NCBI GenBank assembly: GCA_022561145.1
Contig: JADFRS010000006.1
Span: 1 to 51,838 of the forward strand
Reading direction: 5' to 3'
From: Gemmatimonadota bacterium
Lineage (GTDB): Bacteria; Gemmatimonadota; Gemmatimonadetes; Longimicrobiales; Gaopeijiaceae
Length of the DNA: 51,838 bases
The notes beneath the pieces are model-generated. The model had not been told where the DNA came from. It saw only the letters and a list, made by a program, of their open reading frames with translations, and did not search any database. Shown here piece after piece: positions 7,149 to 16,182 of this stretch (positions are counted from its first letter, which is position 1; the number at the start of each line of letters is the position of its first letter). Both the position numbers and the translations under genes were made by a program.

Positions 7149-8774
7149 ATGACCCAGTCAAATGCCGGCCACCCGGTGAAAGTCGCCGCTTGGAGTGATT
7201 TGAAGGACCGCCAACCCGCTTACGCCCTCGTAGGTGGGGTCGACCTCGTCGTGATCCGCTACGACGAAGAGGTCTCCGTGCTGTACGGTCGCTGCCTCCA
7301 CCGGGGGGCGCTCTTGGCCGACGGTTCCGTGCGAGGCGACAACTTGATCTGCGGGGTCCATAACTGGGACTACCGTCTGGACACCGGAGTCAGTGAATAC
7401 AGCAACGCGGAGGTCCTCGAGAAATTCACGGCGTGGGTCGAGGACGATGCCGTATTCGTGGATGCCGACGAGGTTGCGGCTTGGGAGGAAGAGCACCCCC
7501 AACCCTATCAGCGCGACGAGTACCTCGGACTCTACGCGGACATCCACGGCACGCCCGAGGAGCCGTACAACGCATACATCCAGGGGTTGGCCAAGGGTGG
7601 CATCGAGGGTGTCGGGCACCATGGGCCGGTTTCCGCCATGGGCGTGCCGCTCACCGAGCTCCCGCGATGGAGCGACGTGCAACTGCTTGCTGCCCAGTTG
7701 GCCCGACGACCCTTGGCGGACGATGCCACAGTGGGGACCGAGTTTGTTCTAGGACCCGCGGCTGCCCGACCGCTGAGCTTCGAGATCCCCATATTCGTGA
7801 GCGACATGAGCTTCGGTGCTCTGAGCCAAGAGGCGAAGGTTGCCCTGGCGAAGGGGGCAGAACTGGCGGGCACGGGCATCTGTTCCGGGGAAGGGGGCAT
7901 GCTTCCCGAGGAGCAGGCCGCCAACTCGCGCTACCTATACGAACTCGCATCCGCACGGTTCGGGTGGAGTCTGGATAAGGCCTGTCAGAGCCAAGCATTC
8001 CACTTCAAGGGTGGGCAGGGTGCGAAGACCGGCACCGGCGGACACCTGCCCGGCCACAAAGTGGTCGGGAGGATTGCGGAGGTGCGCGGTCTCCCAGAAG
8101 GCGAAGCCGCGATCAGCCCGTCTCGCTTCCCGGATCTCGTGACGCCCTCCGATTTCCGCGAAGTGGCCGACCAGGTCCGCGAGCGCACGGGTGGAATCCC
8201 GGTGGGCTTCAAGCTCTCGGCCCAGCATATCGAGGCCGACCTCGACTTCGCCCTGGAGATCGGGATCGACTACGTGATTCTAGATGGCCGGGGTGGTGGG
8301 ACGGGTGCGGCGCCCAACGTCTTCAAGGACAACATATCGGTTCCGACCATGGTGGCGCTGGCGAGGGCACGCCGGCATCTGGACGCCGTAGGTGCCAAGG
8401 ACGTGTCGCTGGTAATTACCGGTGGGCTCCGCACAGAGTCGGACTTCATCAAGGCGCTGTGCATGGGTGCCGACGCCGTGGCGGTCGCCAATTCGGCGAT
8501 CCAGGCCATCGGCTGCCTGGGCATGCGAGCGTGCCACACGAACAACTGTCCAGTGGGAATCGCCACCCAACGGAACGATCTGCGGGCGCGTTTGATTGTG
8601 GAGGAGTCGGCGAGGCGCCTCGCGAACTTCCTGGGGGCGAGCACGCACCTCATGAAGGTGTTGGCGCGAGCCTGTGGCCGCAGTCATCTGCGCGAGATGT
8701 GTATGGACGACCTGACCACATGGAAGCGCGCCATCGCCGACCTCACCGGAATCAGTTTTGGAGGTGTCGCATAG
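7149..8774 (+). CDS. Rieske domain fused to FMN-binding glutamate synthase domain
   Basis: The 541-residue protein has two modules. Residues 10-110 are a Rieske 2Fe-2S domain with Cys49-x-His51 and Cys68-x2-His71. Residues 170-540 are the glutamate synthase FMN/TIM-barrel domain, with SDMSFGALSQEAK, FHFKGGQGAKTGTGGHLPG-type segments and a 3Fe-4S set at Cys456, Cys462 and Cys467 in GCLGMRACHTNNCPVG. No glutaminase (GATase) domain is present, so ammonia or another amine donor would have to come from elsewhere. The Rieske domain probably feeds electrons to the barrel's iron-sulfur/FMN centre in place of a small NADPH subunit. That role, and glutamate as product, are inferences. The start at ATG 7149 lacks a strong ribosome site. 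Confidence 0.88.
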   Translation: MTQSNAGHPVKVAAWSDLKDRQPAYALVGGVDLVVIRYDEEVSVLYGRCLHRGALLADGSVRGDNLICGVHNWDYRLDTGVSEYSNAEVLEKFTAWVEDDAVFVDADEVAAWEEEHPQPYQRDEYLGLYADIHGTPEEPYNAYIQGLAKGGIEGVGHHGPVSAMGVPLTELPRWSDVQLLAAQLARRPLADDATVGTEFVLGPAAARPLSFEIPIFVSDMSFGALSQEAKVALAKGAELAGTGICSGEGGMLPEEQAANSRYLYELASARFGWSLDKACQSQAFHFKGGQGAKTGTGGHLPGHKVVGRIAEVRGLPEGEAAISPSRFPDLVTPSDFREVADQVRERTGGIPVGFKLSAQHIEADLDFALEIGIDYVILDGRGGGTGAAPNVFKDNISVPTMVALARARRHLDAVGAKDVSLVITGGLRTESDFIKALCMGADAVAVANSAIQAIGCLGMRACHTNNCPVGIATQRNDLRARLIVEESARRLANFLGASTHLMKVLARACGRSHLREMCMDDLTTWKRAIADLTGISFGGVA

Positions 8775-8793
8775 TGATGAAGGCCTTTCTATC

Positions 8794-9642
8794 ATGAGGC
8801 AGTGGCGGACGCTCGGTGCGGTTGCCCCTGCGGACCTCGTCGGAATCCGCGCGGAACTCCACCACGCGGTCCAGTTGCTGGCCTCTTTTTGCCAGACGCT
8901 GCTCGACCCCCGGCCGGACGACAGCCATCGCAGCATGGTTTGGAGCGGCCCTGACGGAGGGTTCTCGACCAGCCCGATGGATAGGGAGCCTACCCTCCGC
9001 GTGATGGTAGCGCCCACCGATTTGGAGGTGACGCTTCATGGAGAGACCGGCGTACTGGGCTCGCGCTCACTGGTCGGCCTCACGCCCGATGAAGCGTATG
9101 CGTGGTTGGAGGGTGAGCTCGCCGGTGCGCTAGGTCGCGATGGTCTGCGACTAGGCCGTCCAGAGTACGAGATTCCCCCGAGAGGGACCGCGAAGGGGAA
9201 GCCCTTCGGTGGGACGCCTGCGGCCGCGTTGGTCGAGCTCGAGGCCTGGTTCGAGAATGCCGCTGGTGTGCTCGATGGGATTGTCGCTCAGGACGCCAGC
9301 GCGACACCCGTGAAGTGCTGGCCCCACCATTTCGACATCGCGACGGTGCTCGTGCTCGATCCGGAGATCGGACCCGCCGAGGGGCGTAGCGTGGGCGTGG
9401 GGTTCTCACCCGGCGACGAGGCGACCCCCCAACCGTACTGGTATGTGAGGCCCTATCCCGATCCGGGCACGTACGACTTGCCCATCCTGCCGGGCGGTTA
9501 TGGGAACACCGAGGGGTGGTTCGGCGCGGTGTTGCCCGGCAGTGCGGTGGTGGCAGCGGGTTCCGCCGCAGAACAGGCGTCGCTCACAGAGGCGTTTGTG
9601 CGCGACGCCATCTCCGCTGCAAGGGTGGTGCTGAGGGGCTGA
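8794..9642 (+). CDS. Conserved protein with WPHHFD motif (DUF5996-like)
   Basis: The 282-residue soluble protein starts at the ATG at 8794, about ten bases after GAAGG and 19 bases after the upstream glutamate synthase stop, so it is probably cotranscribed. A WPHHFDIA segment near residue 180 and a PYWYVRPYPDP segment are shared, to my recollection, with DUF5996-like proteins. These have no assigned reaction, although the paired His and Asp suggest a metal or catalytic site. An upstream ATG at 8758 is in frame but overlaps the previous gene. Confidence 0.6.
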   Translation: MRQWRTLGAVAPADLVGIRAELHHAVQLLASFCQTLLDPRPDDSHRSMVWSGPDGGFSTSPMDREPTLRVMVAPTDLEVTLHGETGVLGSRSLVGLTPDEAYAWLEGELAGALGRDGLRLGRPEYEIPPRGTAKGKPFGGTPAAALVELEAWFENAAGVLDGIVAQDASATPVKCWPHHFDIATVLVLDPEIGPAEGRSVGVGFSPGDEATPQPYWYVRPYPDPGTYDLPILPGGYGNTEGWFGAVLPGSAVVAAGSAAEQASLTEAFVRDAISAARVVLRG

Positions 9643-9673
9643 GGAGCGGGCAGGCCCGCCCCCGGGCTTCCGG

Positions 9674-11884
9674 TCAGAAAGCCTTCAGGTACGTCAGCTT
9701 CACCACACCCGTACGGCGCTCCCACCGAGTGTCTCTCGGATCCAGCAGATCGCCCAGGAAGTAGCCCGTGTCCAGGACGATGAACAGATCGCTCCCCGGC
9801 GTGTGAATCCAGTCGATCCGGATATTGGACTGGAGGCCTTCCGAGATATCGTCGTACTGGACGAGCGCGTTGGCGAACAGACTTCGGTTGATCGCGGCGA
9901 GTACGTTGAGGCTGAGGACGGTGGTGGAGAAGGCACCGTCTTCCACCGGCAAGTCGATGTCATTGCGGTTCACCGAACCGCTCAGCGTCAAGTTGGGGCC
10001 GGTCTTCCAGTTGAGCCTGGCTCCGTACTGGGTCCGTGTACCACTCCAGAACTCACCCAGCGAGAAATTCGCGTATGCGGACAACGTTCGACTCTCGTTG
10101 GTGCGGGCGCTTCCGCTGATCGTGTAGAACGTGTAATCCCCGACAGGGAGCTCACGGCCCTGAATAAGAGCGGGAGCATCGAGCCGCTCGAAACGCCGCT
10201 GCCCGTTGAGTACCAGGTGATCTCCGCTTTGAAACGTGAGCATGTTGTGGGACAACAGATCCGTACTCTGCTTTGCGCCGTTCTGGCCCCTGGTGTAGGA
10301 CGTGACGACGGCCCCCACCAACTGGCGCGCCCAAGCACTCTGTTCGAATCGCGGCGTGGCTGACAGGGTCGCGTTGTACCGAACGAAATCGTCCCGTTGG
10401 ACGAAACCGAGTCCTGGGTCATAACCTTCACCAATGTCGGTGTAGCCGACGCTCAACCCCCACTTTGCGTTCCGCAGATTGAGATCGAGAGATCCTGCCG
10501 AGACCCTTTCGGACCCGGAGTCCCACACGCTCGCGAACCAGGCATTGAGCGAACTGCCGCCTCCGAATCTCGCACTCACATCGGCGCCGGCCACGCGGTT
10601 GTGGGCCTCCGCATTCTCGAGGTTCGTGAAGATGGCGCCCACCGTGGTTCTCGGAGCCACGTCGGCGCGCAAGCGCACCACCGAATTATTGGCGCCCCTG
10701 AGGACCTGCTCGTCGCCAACTTCGGCATCTTCGGTTTGGAGGCTCAGAAAGCCTATTGAGATCGGCCCGGTTTGGCCGGTCAGCCTGCCCCCTCCGATGA
10801 TCTCGTTCGCGATGCCGATACGCCGGCTGAAGAAGATCTCCGTCTGCCCCGGATCTCCGAAGTTGAACACCCCCGCACGTTCCAGGAAGAACTCCCGCTT
10901 CTCCGGGAAGAAGAGATTGAAGCGGGTCAGGTTGATCTGAACGTTGTCCGACTCGACCTGGGCGAAGTCGGTGTTCAGCGTGAGGTCGAGCGTGAGGTTG
11001 GAGGTGATCGAATACTTGAAGTCGAAACCGAGGTCGTCGAGCACGTCGGTGTCCTCCACTCCGCCGAACTTTTGGGCGCCCACGATTCCGAACGGTTTGA
11101 GTTCCATGTAACGCCCCCGGCGAAGGTTCCGCATTCCCGTCAGCGTGGCGTATTGGGACACTTGGGTGATACCGCCCCGGAATTCCTGCGCGATATGGGG
11201 CCAGTAGACATCCTCGTTCTTGCGGCGGATCACGCGGCGGATGGCGATGCCCATCTCCGGCGCCTCATCGGCGGAGAAGCGGATGGTCGTAAACGGGATC
11301 GCGACCTCGAGGACCCATCCTTCGTCTGTAATCCGGGCCTCGCTCCGATAGACCCCCTCCCAGTTCCAGTCGGCCAACGTCATCGACTCGTCACTGAAGA
11401 GCGCATCCCCCTGCGTTCCGAAGGCATTCATCTCGAAGAGATAAGCGTTCCGCCCGTCGTGATACGTGTCGAGTGCGATCCAGATGTGATCGTCCTGATC
11501 GATGCGGCCCTCGCGGTGGAGGATGCTCGTCCGAATTGCCTCCGGATCGCTGTCGTACATGATCAGGCCGAAATAGAGGGCGTCCTCATCGTACGCGATG
11601 CGGACTTCGGTACGCTCAGTGGCCGGAGCGCCGTCCACGGGGACTCTCTGCAGGAAGTCGGTGATGGGTACGAGCCGCCCCCAGATGCCTTCGTCCAACA
11701 CCCCGTCGATTCGGGGGCTGGATTCGACATAGGTCGCGCGGACCGTATGTTTCGCTCCGCGGGCAGAGGCCTCGGCAGACGACTGCGCGCGCCCACCCAC
11801 CGGAACCAGTAGCAGGATCGCTACCACGAGACTTTGAGCCGTAATGCGACCCGGAATCCACCACCACCACCACACATCCACCAC
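9674..11884 (-). CDS. Secreted/outer-membrane CBM9-like plus DUF5916 protein
   Basis: The 736-residue protein has a signal peptide (AILLLVPVGGRAQ, cleavage near residue 34). A CBM9-like beta-sandwich follows at residues 45-260 (PRIDGVLDEGIW, TERTEVRIAYDEDALYF), and then a long DUF5916 region that probably forms an outer-membrane beta barrel and ends in an aromatic residue (YLKAF). Such proteins are common in Bacteroidota and Gemmatimonadota and are thought to handle glycans or peptides at the surface; no substrate is known. The GTG start at 11884 has GGGGAG eight bases upstream. The first codons are a TGG repeat encoding five Trp. Convergent with the preceding gene, 31 bases apart. Confidence 0.85.
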   Translation of the reverse strand: MVDVWWWWWIPGRITAQSLVVAILLLVPVGGRAQSSAEASARGAKHTVRATYVESSPRIDGVLDEGIWGRLVPITDFLQRVPVDGAPATERTEVRIAYDEDALYFGLIMYDSDPEAIRTSILHREGRIDQDDHIWIALDTYHDGRNAYLFEMNAFGTQGDALFSDESMTLADWNWEGVYRSEARITDEGWVLEVAIPFTTIRFSADEAPEMGIAIRRVIRRKNEDVYWPHIAQEFRGGITQVSQYATLTGMRNLRRGRYMELKPFGIVGAQKFGGVEDTDVLDDLGFDFKYSITSNLTLDLTLNTDFAQVESDNVQINLTRFNLFFPEKREFFLERAGVFNFGDPGQTEIFFSRRIGIANEIIGGGRLTGQTGPISIGFLSLQTEDAEVGDEQVLRGANNSVVRLRADVAPRTTVGAIFTNLENAEAHNRVAGADVSARFGGGSSLNAWFASVWDSGSERVSAGSLDLNLRNAKWGLSVGYTDIGEGYDPGLGFVQRDDFVRYNATLSATPRFEQSAWARQLVGAVVTSYTRGQNGAKQSTDLLSHNMLTFQSGDHLVLNGQRRFERLDAPALIQGRELPVGDYTFYTISGSARTNESRTLSAYANFSLGEFWSGTRTQYGARLNWKTGPNLTLSGSVNRNDIDLPVEDGAFSTTVLSLNVLAAINRSLFANALVQYDDISEGLQSNIRIDWIHTPGSDLFIVLDTGYFLGDLLDPRDTRWERRTGVVKLTYLKAF
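11850..11884. repeat. Trinucleotide CCA/TGG tract at the start of the DUF5916 gene
   Basis: Five consecutive TGG codons (minus strand) follow GTG-GTG-GAT-GTG, giving a poly-Trp N-terminus before the signal peptide. Trinucleotide slippage would change the Trp count without frameshift. Poly-Trp in a signal peptide head is unusual, so the true start could also lie inside the tract. Confidence 0.6.
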
Positions 11885-11990
11885 TATCTATACTCCCCTA
11901 CCAGTTGAGTTCCGCCTTCTGGCCGCCGGCCTGTAAACCGACACGCGTGGAGTCGATACGGGGCGGCAACCCGCCCCGCTTCGCGACCTG

Positions 11991-13292
11991 TCAATCCAGG
12001 AAGGAGCGGGATCGCTTGAGCACTGCCTTCATGCGGTGGACCAACTGATGGGGGTCCACCGGCTTGTGAAGATAATCATCTGCGCCCGCTCGAAGAAGCC
12101 TCTGCTCATCCTCGGGATCTTTCGAGGCCGTCAGGATGACTACCGGAAGGCCTGCTGTCTTTCGGCCTTTGCGGACACGGTTCAGCACCTCGAGACCGTC
12201 CATGCTGGTCATCATCAGGTCGAGCAACACGGCGTCGATATCGTCGGCGAGTTGGAGGAGGGGAAGCGCAGTCGTGCCGTCGTCGGCTTCGGACACCGAG
12301 AAGCCGTTCTTCTCCAGCACGGTCCTCATCAGCATGCGACCGCCCGGATCGTCGTCAACGACGAGGATATGGCCTTCGCTGGAGGTCGTCTCCGGTTGCC
12401 ATACCTCTCCCGTAGCCGCGCCTGGGGGCGCGGCCGAGTCCGTGCCGATCCGGAGAAGCATCTGTCCAGCGAGGCCGGGCACCAAGTGGACGGAGACTGC
12501 GTAAGCCGTATCGTCGACGAATACGTCCAAGCTGCCGAAGGCCGCCTCCGACTCGGTCGGCAGGTCAGCTAGGAGACCGATGCGTTCCGCCACGAGCACG
12601 AGCACAGCGACCGGCAGCCGGAGCAGCAGCGTGGTGGAGTCGGCGTCTTCCTTGAGCAACACCTGGCCGGTGCTCCCGCGGGGCGTGAGCTGGACTTCAG
12701 ACACCCCGGCCTTCACCGCTTCATGGAAGATGAGCGCGACGACTCCACCGATCTGGTCCTCACCGGTCTCGGCGGGCACGCGCGTGGAGACTTCTAGTGG
12801 GAAGCGGACGCTCTGGACAGCCTCGGCGTAGTCGACGTTTTCCAAAACACTCTTGGTCTTCGGACTATCTCTATACCACTCCGGTTGCGCCGCCTCGATC
12901 GCGGTCGGATGGGCCATGACGAAAACAGTGTTGCGCCCGGAGAGGAATCCGATCTCGCGCTCCGCATCGAAGTCGAGTGGCTCGGAGGTGGCTACCACGA
13001 GCTCCCGATCGGTGCACCGAATGGGAAGGACGCCGTAGCTGAGTGCGTGGCGCTCGGGCAGCAGCGAAAGCGCCTCAGGCTGGCTGGAGGAGAGGTCTGC
13101 CATTTCCAGGTGGAAGGCCTGGGCCACCGCAACCGTGACATCGTCCTCGGTGATGCCCAGGAAGTCGGCAACCCATGGCCACGCCTCTCCTACGGGAGCA
13201 TCAGTCGCGAGACCGCAGCCTGTCGCGTCACCCACCTGCGCCCGTTCCATGGCCAACACGAGCCAATGGATTCCTGCGTCGCCTTCGCTCAC
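11991..13292 (-). CDS. MshEN (GspE/PilB N-domain) plus response-regulator receiver fusion
   Basis: The 433-residue protein begins with a GspE/PilB-type N-terminal domain (residues 30-135: LGITEDDVTVAVAQAF, LLPERHALSYGVLPI, LVVATSEPLDF), the fold that binds cyclic di-GMP in MshE-like ATPases. A middle domain resembles the GspE N2 region but has no Walker ATPase. The C-terminus (308-433) is a complete receiver domain: Asp313/314 acidic pocket, phospho-acceptor Asp358, Thr388 and Lys410. It is a stand-alone signalling protein that may link phosphorylation to pili or surface state. The GTG start is supported by AGGAGG five bases upstream. Confidence 0.8.
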   Translation of the reverse strand: MSEGDAGIHWLVLAMERAQVGDATGCGLATDAPVGEAWPWVADFLGITEDDVTVAVAQAFHLEMADLSSSQPEALSLLPERHALSYGVLPIRCTDRELVVATSEPLDFDAEREIGFLSGRNTVFVMAHPTAIEAAQPEWYRDSPKTKSVLENVDYAEAVQSVRFPLEVSTRVPAETGEDQIGGVVALIFHEAVKAGVSEVQLTPRGSTGQVLLKEDADSTTLLLRLPVAVLVLVAERIGLLADLPTESEAAFGSLDVFVDDTAYAVSVHLVPGLAGQMLLRIGTDSAAPPGAATGEVWQPETTSSEGHILVVDDDPGGRMLMRTVLEKNGFSVSEADDGTTALPLLQLADDIDAVLLDLMMTSMDGLEVLNRVRKGRKTAGLPVVILTASKDPEDEQRLLRAGADDYLHKPVDPHQLVHRMKAVLKRSRSFLD

Positions 13293-13434
13293 CGGGGCCT
13301 CCTGATCGATGGAGAATGCCGTGCGATCTCAACACCCTAAGCTGGTGCCATCGGGGCGAGGCCTCAAGGCCGCATTTCACACTGTGGCAGGGTCGTGCGT
13401 TGCGCCGCCCCGGCCTTGATCCGACATTCCTACG

Positions 13435-15249
13435 ATGCAGATCTCCTACGTCGACGGTCCCCGGTTCCGGCGGGCCCTGCTCGCCGCCTGCGAGTACGCC
13501 CAGCAGCAACGGGGGATCCTCAACCGCATCAATGTCTTTCCCGTGCCGGATGGCGACACGGGCACCAACCTGGCACTGACCCTCGAGGCGATCTCGGATC
13601 AGATTCGAGGGAGCCGGGATAGGTCCATCTCCGTGGTAGCGGATCAGGCCGCTCAGGCCGCCGTCCTAGGCGCTCGGGGCAACTGCGGCATGATGCTCTC
13701 GCATTTCCTGTTGGGGTTCGCGACCAAAGTGAAGGGTGAAGACCGTATCGACGCGAACGACTTTGGCGGTGCTATGGCGGCGGGCGTCGAGAATCTCTAC
13801 GAAGCGCTCGAGCAGCCCGTGGAGGGGACCATCCTGACGGTGATGCGCGACACGGCGAATGCGGCCACCGGCGCACCCACGTCCGATTTTGCGCCGTTGC
13901 TGGAGCAACTGCTGGTCAGGGCGCGGGAGTCGCTCGACCACACCCCCGAGCTTCTGCCGATTCTGAAGAGCGCCGGCGTGGTGGACGCAGGCGCCAAGGG
14001 TTTCGTCAGCTTGCTCGAGGGGATCGTGCTGTTCCTGAACGGCGATCCGATCGTAGCTCCCATGGATCTCGCTTTCACCGACGGCGAGTCGGTCGTCGCG
14101 AACGTAGAGCTGCCCGAGCAGACGGAGCGTTATCGATTCTGTACCGAGGCGTTGGTGAGGGGCGACGGTCTTCCCGACCAGAATGACGTTCGTGACGTCC
14201 TTAGGGCTCGAGGGGACTCGCTCATCGTCATTCGAACCGGAGACATCCTGAAGATCCACGTCCACACGGACGACCCGGAAGAGGTTTTCGCGTACCTCAA
14301 GACCCTCGGGAGGCTGGCCACCCATAAAGCCGAGGACATGAAGGCCCAGTACGCTGCCGTCGGGGCTGCCGCGAGGGCGCACGTGTCATTGGCCCGGCGC
14401 CCGGTGGGCGTAGTGACAGACAGCGCAGCCGATCTCCCCGAAGAGGTCATCCGCGCCCACGGCATTCAGGTAGTGCCACTGATGCTTGTGACGGAGGACG
14501 AAGTGTTTCGCGACGGAGTGGACATCACCGCTACCCAGTTCCACCAGTGGCTGGGAGAGGATCGAGTGTTACCCACCACCTCCCAGCCCCCACCGGGGGC
14601 GTTCAAGGACGGCTTCGAGAGGTGCGCTCAGGACTCTGAGCGGGTCCTGAGCGTGGTCCTGGCGTCGGGATTGTCCGGTACCTACCAGTCCGCAGAGGCT
14701 GCCGTTGGCCTTCTCGATGAGGTGCCCGTCGACCTCATGGACTCACAAGGCGTATCGCTGCTGCAAGGGCTTCTCGTTCTGAAGGCCGCCGAACTCGCCG
14801 AGTCCGGGATGGCTCCCGCCGAGATCGTGACCGAACTGGAACGGATCCGCGACCAGTCCGGGCTCCTCTTCACCGTGGACACCTTCGACAGGCTGCTCGC
14901 TTCCGGGCGGGTGGGCCGCGGCCGCGCGTGGATTGGGACAATGCTCGGCGTAAAGCCGATCCTGGAGGTCACACGCGACGGTAAGGTGGTGGCCGCCGGC
15001 AAGGCGCTCGGACGTGAGAGGGTGCTGCAAACCATCATGGACTTCTTGGTGGCCCGAGTGCCTCCCGAGGTCGAACGCGTGCGCTTCGGGATCGTCCATG
15101 TGGGGTGCCCGGAGATGCTGGAGATCGTGAGCGCCGAAATCCGACGTATTTGGGGTGATTGCGAGATCCTTACCGCGCCGGCCACGCCGGTGGTTTCGAC
15201 CCACCTGGGGCTTGGTGCCTGGGGCGTGGCCTTCATGGTCGAGGACTAG
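13435..15249 (+). CDS. FakA-FakB-like fusion: DhaL/Dak kinase domain plus DegV fatty-acid-binding domain
   Basis: In Firmicutes, fatty acid kinase has separate FakA (kinase) and FakB (lipid carrier) subunits; here both are in one 604-residue chain. The N-terminal DhaL domain shows INVFPVPDGDTGTNLALT (metal/ATP site) and LGARGNCGMMLSHFL. The middle FakA region follows to about residue 310. The DegV domain starts at GVVTDSAADLPEE and contains VLASGLSGTYQSA and FTVDTFDRLLASGRVGRG, which contact the fatty-acid carboxylate. It would phosphorylate exogenous or recycled fatty acids. Transcribed away from the MshEN-receiver gene. Confidence 0.88.
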   Translation: MQISYVDGPRFRRALLAACEYAQQQRGILNRINVFPVPDGDTGTNLALTLEAISDQIRGSRDRSISVVADQAAQAAVLGARGNCGMMLSHFLLGFATKVKGEDRIDANDFGGAMAAGVENLYEALEQPVEGTILTVMRDTANAATGAPTSDFAPLLEQLLVRARESLDHTPELLPILKSAGVVDAGAKGFVSLLEGIVLFLNGDPIVAPMDLAFTDGESVVANVELPEQTERYRFCTEALVRGDGLPDQNDVRDVLRARGDSLIVIRTGDILKIHVHTDDPEEVFAYLKTLGRLATHKAEDMKAQYAAVGAAARAHVSLARRPVGVVTDSAADLPEEVIRAHGIQVVPLMLVTEDEVFRDGVDITATQFHQWLGEDRVLPTTSQPPPGAFKDGFERCAQDSERVLSVVLASGLSGTYQSAEAAVGLLDEVPVDLMDSQGVSLLQGLLVLKAAELAESGMAPAEIVTELERIRDQSGLLFTVDTFDRLLASGRVGRGRAWIGTMLGVKPILEVTRDGKVVAAGKALGRERVLQTIMDFLVARVPPEVERVRFGIVHVGCPEMLEIVSAEIRRIWGDCEILTAPATPVVSTHLGLGAWGVAFMVED

Positions 15250-15267
15250 AAGGCCGGGAACCCACCT

Positions 15268-15549
15268 CTACGGCAACTTCAATCCTACTGCTACGACCGC
15301 GTGCTCCGGCACGAGGTGGAGGTCATCCTCGACGAGCCGTACCTCCTCGTGCAGGACGATCACCATGGTTCCCGATCCGAGGCCATCGCCCTGTCCCGGC
15401 ACGTCGTAATCTTCACTTGGCGTGTGCAACACGATCTGACCACGCCGTAGAGTGCGGTCGGCGCAGGTGCCGACGAGACGCACGGTGGCCCAGCCGGGGC
15501 GTGGCTCCCACGCGACGTTTCTAGGGCTGGACAGTCGCTCATTGGACAT
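15268..15549 (-). CDS. Small hypothetical protein
   Basis: The 93-residue protein starts at ATG 15549 with GAGG six to seven bases upstream. It is rich in Val and predicted beta strands (GQIVLHTP, GTMVIVLHEEVRLVED) with a Gly-rich turn, faintly like a GroES-type small barrel, but I do not recognise the family. It ends 18 bases from the convergent FakAB fusion gene and lies downstream of another small hypothetical in the same direction. Confidence 0.5.
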   Translation of the reverse strand: MSNERLSSPRNVAWEPRPGWATVRLVGTCADRTLRRGQIVLHTPSEDYDVPGQGDGLGSGTMVIVLHEEVRLVEDDLHLVPEHAVVAVGLKLP

Positions 15550-15590
15550 CGTTCACCTCGCGTGATGGACAGTAACTGTAGTTTGTACCC

Positions 15591-16049
15591 CTAGGCTCGG
15601 TCTTGGTCTCTCATCCGTTGTTTGCCCGCCACGAGCAAGTCGTAGCTGGCCACTTGGGCCTGGGAAAGATCGGTGGGAAGGCCCACGACCAGCGCCGGCC
15701 CCTTCGTTCCGTCGGGCAGGTGCAGCACCATTCGATCGCGTGGTGTGGGGCGGGAGTAGGGATGTGACCGACCGGATGGGTCAATCTCTACCGTGCGGCC
15801 GTCAACGCTGAACGCGGCGATCCGCCGCCCGTACTCCCACCATGCCTCGACGGGATCGGCGTCACCGTCGGCAATGGAGGGCAGGAGTGTCTCGTCATAG
15901 TACTGAACAGCGGAGCCGTAGGCGTCCGGATTGGCTGTCCGAAGCTCCCTGAGCCGCTCGCGATAATACTCCCGAGGATCCCGGGTCCCCGTCTTACTCA
16001 GGGCTTCCTTGAAGCGCTCCTCAGCTCGTGCGTTCTGCGTTTCGTCCAT
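15591..16049 (-). CDS. Hypothetical cytoplasmic protein
   Basis: The 152-residue protein starts at ATG 16049 with GGAAGG upstream. The N-terminal two thirds is helical and charged (ERFKEALSKTG, YYRERLRELRTANP), and the end is a beta-rich segment (RMVLHLPDGTKGPALVVGLP). There are no membrane helices, cysteines or catalytic motifs that I recognise. It is followed after 41 bases by the 93-residue hypothetical on the same strand. Confidence 0.55.
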   Translation of the reverse strand: MDETQNARAEERFKEALSKTGTRDPREYYRERLRELRTANPDAYGSAVQYYDETLLPSIADGDADPVEAWWEYGRRIAAFSVDGRTVEIDPSGRSHPYSRPTPRDRMVLHLPDGTKGPALVVGLPTDLSQAQVASYDLLVAGKQRMRDQDRA

Positions 16050-16182
16050 GCACCTTCCGACGGATTGCGGGTTGGCCGGATCATGCTAGAAGGGGTGAGG
16101 CGGGTCAAGAGCACTGTGTTGGTCGCCGGAGGGACGCTAACTTTCATTACGTATCCCTCACCATGAGGTGTCTGAGTACCGC

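Noticed and set aside
10772-11812. Long plus-strand frame in the DUF5916 gene
   Set aside because: It is antisense to the clear CBM9/DUF5916 protein and has no recognisable family features.
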